Shown piece after piece: positions 56,781-64,000 of a DNA stretch of 64,000 bases. Positions within the stretch are counted from its first letter, which is position 1; every line of letters begins with the position of its first letter. The position numbers and the translations under genes were made by a program. The notes beneath the pieces are model-generated. The model worked only from the letters and a program-made list of their open reading frames with translations. It had not been told where the DNA came from and made no database searches. Source of the DNA: Halicephalobus mephisto (Eukaryota > Nematoda > Chromadorea > Rhabditida > Panagrolaimidae); contig SWDT01000257.1 in assembly GCA_009193035.1 (NCBI GenBank), positions 124,001-188,000 on the forward strand, written 5' to 3'.

Positions 56781-59247
56781 ATGACAATGTTGAAAAATGA
56801 AGAATCAAGACCCTTGGATGACAACATAAAAGAGGAAGAACCGCCGTCTTCGTCGGTCCCGAAACGACAAAAAGTAGATTTTGGTAAATTTTAAATTACT
56901 TTTTTAAATAACATATTTTTCGTGTTGAGACACAAATTTCTCAAATAAATTTTTGATTCTGAAGTCAGAATTCAGGTTCAACTTTCAGAATTCTGACTTT
57001 AGATTCAGAATGCACGAGGTCGATTATCTTATTTTAGATAATTTTTATTCAAATTTAAAAATATTTTAAATTTCATTCTGAAATTTCACGAAAAAAATTT
57101 ATTTAAAATAATTTTCAAAATTTTATATAAAAAAATAAAAATAATTTAAATTTTATATAAAAATAAAAATAATTTAAAATAGTTTTTATTTTAATTTTCA
57201 AAATTTTATAAAAAAATAAAAATTATTTTCAAAATTTTATATAAAAATAAAAATTATTTTTAAAATTTTATATAAAAAAATAATTTAAATTTTATATAAA
57301 AATAAAAATTATTTTTAATTTTTTATAAATGTTATATAATTATGTTTTTAGGGAAAATATTGAAGTACACCAGTCTTGTGGTGTTGGTTATGCAGAATGC
57401 GGGCCAGGTTCTGATTATGAGATATGCCACGACTCGTCCTCAAGAAAAATTTTTGAAAACAGTAGCAGTTTTTTTTGCAGAAGTCGTGAAACTTGTGGCA
57501 TCTTTTGTGCTTTTAAATTTTTCGAACAAATCCTTTAAAAAAACTCTAAAGGATTTAAAATATCATTTTTTTACAAATTGGTTAGACACTTTCAAAGTCG
57601 GAGTACCGGCGTTCGTGTACACTGTTCAAAATTTCTTATTATACGTCGCAGTTGAGAATTTAGAAACAGCAACATACATGGTGACGTATCAAATTAAAAT
57701 TTTAACAACAGCGGCTTTTACGGTGCTAATGTTGAAAAGGAAACTTTCGGTTTTACAATGGATATCCCTGGTGATCCTGATCGTCGGTGTTGCTCTTGTT
57801 CAACTAGTAAGTTTTTATATAAAAATTGATTTTTCCAAGGTTGTTTAGGTTTTAACTGTGATTTTAGGATGTTTTTTAAGAAGTTTATATATCGAAACTG
57901 AATTTAGAAGATAGATGGAGGATTAGATGCTTTGTATATCTAAATGCAAAAGTTCTAGCGTTTTTTGAGAATTTCATATATGAAAATTAATCCTAGAGGA
58001 TAGATGGAGGATTAGATGCTTTACATATCTAAATGCAAAAGTTTCTAGATTGATTTTAAAAAGTACTTTTTTAAGATTATTTAAGTCCTAAGTGTGATTT
58101 TTGGGATGTTTTTTAAGAAGTTCATATATGAAAATTAATTTTAAAGACGGGATAGAAGGTTAGATACTTTGTGTACCTTAATACAGAAGAGTTAGGATTT
58201 TCATTACTATTTAATATATGGAAATTAATATTAGAGGATAGGTAGGGGATTAGGTACCTTATGCATGTAAAAGTAGAAAAGTTTTAGATCGATTTAGGAA
58301 GAATATAATTTCAAAAAATTAATTCCTAAATGATTATCAAAGAAAGTCGAAATTTTAGGCTACTTTGGTTCCTAACAGGTTTCGGAAATTCCCCTCGAGA
58401 CCATTTCGCAGAAAATTCATTCTTAGTTTTCCTAATATTGTATTTATTTCAGAATGCCAAACAGAATACAGTAAACCCTACCGCAGTACCTGCTTTGAAT
58501 GAAACCGAAATTTTCACAACTACCATGTCCGCCAAGGAAGCAGCTGCTAAACACGGAAATCCCATCATTGGATTAGCTGCTGTTTTAACCGCTTGTGTAC
58601 TTTCTGGATTTGCTGGAATTTACTTTGAAAAAATCCTCAAAGGATCAAAAGTATCCGTCTGGATGAGAAATATCCAACTAGCAGCTCTCTCACTCCCTAT
58701 CGGTGGTGTCATAATTGCCGTAAGTTTTTTAATTTTTTAAATTTAAAAACAAAAAATAAAAATTTCTAAATTTAAAAACAATTTGAAAACTTTTTAGATT
58801 TAAGAAAAATTAAAGAGTTTTAAAAGTTATTTTTAAGTTCCTATATTTTTTAAAATTTAAATTATTTTAATTTTTAATTTTTAAAAAATAATTTACAATT
58901 TTTTTCAGATCAAAGATGGTACTGCTGTAAACAAAAAAGGTTTTATGCAAGGTTTCGATTGGATTGTTTGGTCAGTAGTACTCTGTCAAGCCTTAGGTGG
59001 ACTTATTGTTGCAATTGTAATTAAATATGCTGATAATATTCTAAAAGCTTTTGCAACATCAATTGCAATTATTGTTGGTACAATTGCATCTATTTATTTC
59101 TTTAATAATTGGCCTAAATTATTATTTATTGGTGGAGCACTTTTAGTTATATTTGCTGTTGTAATATATGGTATTTTTCCATACAAAAAGAAAGTTCCAC
59201 CATCCGATGTTGAAATGGAAGAAAAACCTTCTGATCAAAAATCGTAA
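56781..59247 (+). CDS. Nucleotide-sugar transporter, SLC35A family (paralog B)
   Basis: Four exons (56,781-56,883; 57,352-57,806; 58,453-58,719; 58,909-59,247) join in phase to give 387 residues. It shares with paralog A the blocks [25 protein letters not shown] and [20 protein letters not shown], and starts with a short acidic, Pro/Ser-rich cytosolic tail. A central loop (about 187-225) is longer than in paralog A. The C-terminal tail is basic then acidic ([17 protein letters not shown]). Two of the exon junctions of paralog A are missing here. It is likely a Golgi UDP-sugar/UMP antiporter; the specificity is unknown. AATAAA lies at 59,344-59,349, and the gene is convergent with YME1L, stop codons about 200 bases apart. 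Confidence 0.88.
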
Positions 59248-59343
59248 AGTCTTCAAATTAATAACCACATCTAAGTCCTGCCTTCTGCTGCATTCCCATT
59301 ATATTCCGTCTAGTATATCTCGTTAAATATTGAACAGGGATTT

Positions 59344-59349
59344 AATAAA
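59344..59349 (+). terminator. Poly(A) signal of transporter B
   Basis: AATAAA about 97 bases after the stop codon. Confidence 0.6.
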
Positions 59350-59445
59350 CGTTTCTTCAAACATGATTAAAAACTTTCATTTTGTAATTAATTCCAAGAA
59401 TTATTACAAGACTATTCCTCTAAATTAATCCAATAGACAAATCAA

Positions 59446-61991
59446 CTACTCACTAACATGAATCGTGACAATGCCAGTCCTCTTCTCGGGAAGCTTCTTC
59501 ACATTAGCGTTTTCCTTCTTCGGTGCAAGTGATTTTGCAACTTTTCCTCCATTAACCACAGTACGGACGTCTTCGACAGACAACGTTTCATGCTCCAACA
59601 ATGCTTCCGCAAGAGCATGATGTTCTTTCTAAAAACCAAATAATTTAAAGCCATCAAATAACAAAAACTAAAATCACCAAACAATACTTTCAATTTCCTA
59701 AACTATTTGATCATTTTAAGTTATTTAAAGAATTAAAATCATTAATTTAAAAACTAAAATCACTAAACAAAAACCAAAATCCTTAAAATTTAAAAACTAA
59801 AATCCTTATAATTTAAAAATTAAAATTTTAATATAATTTAAAAACTAAAATCCTTATATTTTAAAAATTAAAACCCAACCAACCTTATGTTTAGTTAAAA
59901 TTTCTTTCGCACGATTATATGATTCATTCAATAATTTGTTTACTTCTTGATCAATAACTTCTGTAGTTTGTGGACTTAAATTATTAACATTCACAATTGA
60001 ATTACTTTCATCTTCTATTGTATAATCACGTAAACCAACTTTATCACTCATACCAAATTGCTTAACCATACTTAACGCCAATTGTGTCGCTCTTTTAAGA
60101 TCATCTGCAGCACCTGTTGTTACTTTTTCACTACCATGAATCAATTCTTCCGCAACTCTTCCTCCCATCATAACATCCAACTGTGCAAGCAATTCCGATT
60201 TAGTTACCTGATACGTATCCTTATCCGGCAACAACGCTGTATGTCCAAGTGAAGCACCACGTGGAATAATCGTAACTTTATGAATAGGTGTTGCATCTTT
60301 CGTAAAATACGCAACCAAAGTATGTCCTGCTTCATGAAACGCCGTATTACGATTTGCTTCTTCATCTGGAAATCTGCCTTTTACTCTTGCAGGTCCCATT
60401 AAAATTCTATCTTTTGATTCATCCAAATGTCTCATATACACTCTATTACATCCTTCCGTTGCTGCTTTTAACGCAGCTTGATTGACCATATTTTCAATAT
60501 CAGCTCCTGTAAATCCTGTTGTTCCTTTAGCCAATATATCCAAATTTAAAGTTTCATGCACAACTTTCGACAAATAATGTCGAAAAATATCCTTCCGTCC
60601 AATAAGATCTGGTTTAGTTACAGTAACACGTACGTCAAATCTACCAGGACGTAATAACGCTTTATCCAAATCTTCCAGTCTATTTGTTGCACCAATAACA
60701 ATAACTCCTTCATTTCTTGAAAATCCATCCATTTCAGACAACAGTTGATTAATTGTTTGATTTGCATATGGATGAATACTATTTGAAACACGTTTAGAAC
60801 CAACAGAATCAATTTCGTCTATAAAAATAATACATGGAGCTCTAGCTTTAGCACGTTCAAACAAATCTCTAACACGTCTAGCACCTTGACCAACTAATAC
60901 TTCATCAAATTCAGATCCAGAAGTATGGAAAAATGGTACTTGTGCTTCTCCAGCAATAGCTCTTGCAAGAAGAGTTTTTCCTGTTCCAGGAGGTCCTACA
61001 AGTAGAACACCTTTTGGAAGACGACCACCTAGACGACTATAACGTTCCGGATCACGTAAATAATTCACAATTTCTTCAACTTCTTGTTTAGCTTCATCCA
61101 TCTAAAAAAACAATTAATTTAATAAAATATAAAAAACCTTACTCCTCTAACATCATCAAAAGTAACTGTAATGTCTTCTGGTTTGACTTCTTGTGGAGAT
61201 GAAAAGATCAATGAACCAATTTGGCGATCGCCTAAGCGTACACGAATAGCTCAAATTAAATAAATATGTTTTATACTTAAAAAACTCAGAAAAATATTAA
61301 AAAACCTACCTCCTGTATAGAATGCAATAAAAATAGCGACCAAAGCAATTATGTAAAATCTGCTTAACAATGATGGCTTCTTTTTTGTCGTCGGTTGTTC
61401 ACCTTGAATTGGTTTTGTAAGTAATCCTTTAATAAATCCATCATAAAATGGTTTCTTCTCTGTTTCTGGTAACTTCTTAACTTCTTGTTGAAAAGAAGTA
61501 TATTGTTCTGGATCTATTTTTTCGTTTTCTGGTTTTTGAGGTTTACCCATCCAAGCATCAACAACCTTTTGGAAGGGCAATTTAGGCTCATCCGACTCAA
61601 CTGAAGTAGCACGACGACCGAATCCCTGAGGAGTTGTTCTGGTTCTAAAACCACGACGTTGGATATACATATTACCAGCTGTAGTCAGCATCAGATTCGT
61701 ATTAGAATCGAGAGCAACAGAGATCCTATGGGATTTGTGCATGTGAGGATTGAAACACCGAGCATCTGAATTTAAAAACATGAAATGGGAAAACTTCAGA
61801 AACTTACTAATGAACATTTGTCGGAGTTCAGACTCGGGTAGTTGCGAAAAAGCAGTATGATAATGGAGACAAGTTTGGTAGATTTCGTTCAACGACGGAC
61901 CTGCATTTGGGGTTCGGCGTCGAGTGGCAGCTAAACGAGTTCCACCATGGACCAATCCAACACCGACGGGGAAGCCGGTAGTGGCAAACAT
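59446..61991 (-). CDS. ymel-1: Mitochondrial i-AAA protease YME1L
   Basis: Five exons (61,991-61,808; 61,765-61,310; 61,249-61,143; 61,101-59,884; 59,628-59,446) join in phase to give about 715 residues, like human YME1L. The basic N-terminus suits a mitochondrial presequence. One membrane segment (about 198-213, [16 protein letters not shown]) precedes the AAA+ domain: [13 protein letters not shown], Walker A GPPGTGKT (285-292), Walker B IIFIDEID (340-347), RPGRFD. The M41 metalloprotease domain has HEAGH (505-509) and the third zinc ligand in [12 protein letters not shown] single membrane span marks the i-AAA (intermembrane-space-facing) type rather than m-AAA (two spans). It degrades unassembled inner-membrane and small TIM proteins. 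A GTTTCCAG acceptor directly abuts the ATG, and it follows TIM8 by about 140 bases, as expected for the downstream gene of an operon. Confidence 0.95.
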
Positions 61992-62130
61992 CCTGGAAAC
62001 AAAAAGTACAAAAAACACCGAATTTAAAAAGTATAAAACCGTCAAAAACGATATAAAATCATTCAGAAGTCGAAAGATAAAATTTATCAGATAATAAAAC
62101 AAAAAAACTAGTCGATCTACTGCAGAGGAG

Positions 62131-62429
62131 TTATGAAAAGCTCTTGTCCATCTTCTGCAAATGTTCAACCATAAAATTCGATGCATCTACCATGCGATTG
62201 ACACAATTAGAGAGGCACGTCTGAGTTTTGCTGTCCAATTTGCTTGGTGGACGGTAATCCGTGAAACAAACGTCCCAACAACGGTTAGTCAACGTATGTA
62301 CCTGAAGGATGCAGTTAAAATTACCAAATTGACATGTCAAACCTGTTCGGCAAACTTCTGGCGCTGGGATTCCGCTTGAAGCTGGTGCAGGAAGCGGTTC
62401 AGATTAGGATCACTCGAATCCAACCCCAT
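62131..62429 (-). CDS. ddp-1: Small TIM chaperone TIM8 (DDP1 homolog)
   Basis: Two exons (62,429-62,343; 62,301-62,131) join in phase to give 85 residues. It has the twin CX3C motif of small TIM proteins: CWDVC and CLSNC, 16 residues apart. The surrounding text (HTLTNRCWDVC, PPSKLDSKTQTCLSNC, RMVDASNFM) follows the TIM8/DDP1 pattern rather than TIM9, 10 or 13. With TIM13 it forms the intermembrane-space hexamer that escorts hydrophobic inner-membrane proteins. A GGAATTCCAG acceptor ends five bases upstream of the ATG. It lies about 170 bases after the TOM5-like gene's stop and about 140 before the YME1L start, same strand. Confidence 0.9.
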
Positions 62430-62433
62430 TTTC

Positions 62434-62600
62434 ACTGGAATTCCTTAATAACGTTTCAAATAACATAAATTAAGATAATTTCATGGGTGAAAACCATGTA
62501 AACAAGATATGTGGAAAATCATAAAATTCAATAGACGTATGTATTTAACTCATATATCAACCAAGTCAAAACCCTAACAGAGATCTATCCAGAAACTAAA
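62434..62600 (-). promoter_or_regulatory. Candidate intercistronic region with trans-splice acceptor
   Basis: The minus-strand interval between the stop of the TOM5-like gene and the TIM8 acceptor (GGAATTCCAG) is about 167 bases, U-rich and without an evident promoter. The corresponding interval upstream of YME1L (61,992-62,130) is about 139 bases, T-rich, ending GTTTCCAG. Both fit nematode operon spacers receiving a spliced leader. Confidence 0.5.
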
Positions 62601-62789
62601 CTAGAGGAAATCACTGATGTTGTAGAATTTCCCAACGTAGGACACTGAAAAGGAAAATTTTTCTTCGAAAAAATTACGAAATAACCTACCGACTTCAAGG
62701 GCGACGATCAATCCAAAAAACTGCTTCAGATCAGCATTGACTTGCTTCTTCGCGGCGTCGAGGAACTCCGGGCCTTGGAGAGGATGCAT
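62601..62789 (-). CDS. TOM5-like mitochondrial import microprotein, 47 aa
   Basis: Two exons (62,789-62,690; 62,644-62,601) are separated by a 45-base intron (GTAGGT to TTTTCAG). They join in phase to give only 47 residues: a polar start (MHPLQGPEFLDAAKKQ), then a single membrane segment around FFGLIVALEVVSYVG, ending ISDFL. The length, the single C-terminal tail anchor, and the pattern PE-x-(basic helix)-xF-x-x-x-VAL-x-V resemble TOM5, a small subunit of the outer-membrane translocase (human TOMM5 is 51 residues). The evidence is suggestive, not decisive. Head position in a cluster with TIM8 and YME1L supports a mitochondrial import role. Confidence 0.6.
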   Translation of the reverse strand: MHPLQGPEFLDAAKKQVNADLKQFFGLIVALEVGRLFRNFFEEKFSFSVSYVGKFYNISDFL

Positions 62790-63186
62790 ACTTAATTAAT
62801 ATGGAAGAATAATACCGTAACAACGAAGAATCCAGAAATAAGGAAGGAAAAACGAAAGTGTTTTCTCCGAAATGACGAAAAACGGGTTTTCGCGTCGAGA
62901 CCCGTCGTTCTGGAATTCCGCAAAGTTCATCTACTTCGTGTTCACTATTCTTTGATTTAATTTGTTTTCATATATGTTTTGTTATTTTTAACCTTTTCTA
63001 ATAAAAATATGTATAAAAATACATATAAAAATACGTGAATTCATATATGGGAAATTTAATTTAATTTTTTTTGGAATTTATTTTCCAAGAAAAAGTTTAT
63101 AGTTTATGATTTTTATTGTTTTATGATAGTGCATCACGAGTTGTACCAGTTTCTCGTGTTTCACTGGACTGATAATCCGTTTCAGG
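62790..63186. promoter_or_regulatory. Divergent promoter region
   Basis: About 400 bases between the minus-strand mitochondrial cluster and the plus-strand EAK-7-like gene. It contains GGGTTTTCGCGTCGAGACCC (a near palindrome) at about 62,884 and an A/T-rich half near the EAK-7 side. Probably it drives both units. A TTTCAG acceptor abuts the EAK-7-like ATG. Confidence 0.4.
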
Positions 63187-63730
63187 ATGGGCAACGCTAA
63201 GTCGACCGGACATCACGAAACTCATCACAAGCTGAAGCTTCATAATCCCCAAAATTCCAGTCCTGTTGATGAGAGAATTAAGAAAATCTTCGATGCCGTA
63301 ACTGATGGAGAAGAAACTTTGAGTTTGGATAAGTTGACTGTGGGTGATTTGATATATAAAAAATCAATTTTTATTTTAGAAAAAAATTGGAAATCTTGCT
63401 GAACCTATTTTTGGTTATCTGAACGATGATGATAAAGATAAGCCTATTACTGTAGAGCAGTTTTCGAAACATGCCCAATCTCTAGTCGGGAATTCGACGG
63501 ACATCTTCGTCAAAATCCTGCAGCCTCCAGAAGTCCTTTTAAAAATGTGTTTTTATGCTGCTTCTATCCCCGACTCCACCGACACTGAGTTCACGAAGAT
63601 TCTGATTCAAGAGATGACTGCTGGAGGGGATTCTTTCAGTGACGTCATTCAGTGGAAACACGCTGTGTGTCCCGGTCTCTGTTCCTCGATCCAGGAGAAA
63701 ATTTCCGATGTATTCTATCAACGTGAACAC
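63187..63730 (+). CDS. eak-7: EAK-7/MEAK7-like protein, N-terminal part (cut by window end)
   Basis: Two exons (63,187-63,339; 63,380-63,730) join in phase to give the first 168 residues; a GTAAGT donor then opens an intron reaching the window edge. The protein begins MGNAKST, a strong N-myristoylation signal, as in MEAK7/TLDC1 and C. elegans EAK-7. The region [17 protein letters not shown] and [20 protein letters not shown] resembles the EF-hand-like N-terminal segment of that family; the defining TLDc domain would lie beyond this window. EAK-7 acts at the plasma membrane against DAF-16 signalling in C. elegans; human MEAK7 links to mTOR. Assignment rests on the N-terminus only. Confidence 0.6.
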
Positions 63731-64000
63731 GTAAGTACTTTTAATCCATCAATTTAACATCAATCATGTTATTTTAAAAATCAAAAATGGAAATTACTGC
63801 AAAACTGTTTTGATCCAAATTTTCAGAGAATCCTTAATTCAGGAAAAACACGAGTTGATTTCGTAATAGTTGCCAGATTTACCTTTTTGCCTTTCTTGTA
63901 GATCTCTCTCCCTTTGCGCGGGAATTCAGAAAAATTACTATACAAAGCAATTTAAAATATGATTTTTTACGAAATAATCTCATCACGAATTTCCAGAACT

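Noticed and set aside
52167..59247. Operon of the two sugar transporters
   Set aside because: The gap is about 1.7 kb and filled with repeats, far larger than nematode operon spacing.

Overview
The window looks like nuclear DNA of a rhabditid (clade V) nematode. It is strongly AT-rich. Genes are split into short exons by GT-AG introns ending in T-rich acceptors. Several genes have a splice acceptor only a few bases upstream of the ATG, as expected for trans-spliced messages. The recognisable genes are nematode ones: an FMRFamide-like peptide precursor with KSAFVRFG (flp-17), a fatty-acid elongase very close to ELO-1, an SVH-1-like multidomain serine protease and an EAK-7/MEAK7-like protein. 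From memory, flp-17, elo-1 and eak-7 all lie on chromosome IV in C. elegans. I could not run searches. All gene models were assembled by hand from splice sites and phase.

Layout. 1-10.2 kb: repeats only, with some GC-richer islands holding exon-like fragments and a tandem array of decayed tRNA-like units. 10.2-11.6 kb: a small plus-strand gene missed by long-ORF logic, enclosed by a large inverted repeat. 12.3-16.1 kb (minus): a cholinesterase-fold protein lacking the catalytic Ser and His. 17.1-23.5 kb (minus): the SVH-1-like protease. 25.2-30.7 kb (plus): a divergent ionotropic glutamate-receptor-like protein. 33.1-34.0 kb (minus): flp-17. 37.1-38.3 kb (plus): a small membrane protein with PY motifs, convergent with elo-1 at 38.5-39.8 kb (minus). 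41.5-44.1 kb (minus): a SMYD-type SET/MYND protein. 45.7-47.3 kb (minus): a second elongase. 52.2-55.1 and 56.8-59.2 kb (plus): tandem nucleotide-sugar transporter paralogs. 59.4-62.8 kb (minus): YME1L, TIM8 and a TOM5-like microprotein packed head to tail. 63.2 kb to the end (plus): an EAK-7-like gene cut off by the window edge.

Two themes stand out. First, the 62.8-59.4 kb cluster looks like an operon devoted to mitochondrial protein import and inner-membrane quality control, with intercistronic gaps of about 140-170 bases and acceptor sites next to each internal ATG. Second, intergenic and intronic DNA is filled by several repeat families. The most distinctive has at least seven loci in 64 kb: minisatellite-like arrays of a TTGCGAGCAACCTGCAGATTT-type unit closed by a terminal motif related to GTCGACATCAAAATC. 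Two large hairpin-forming inverted repeats lie in or around introns.
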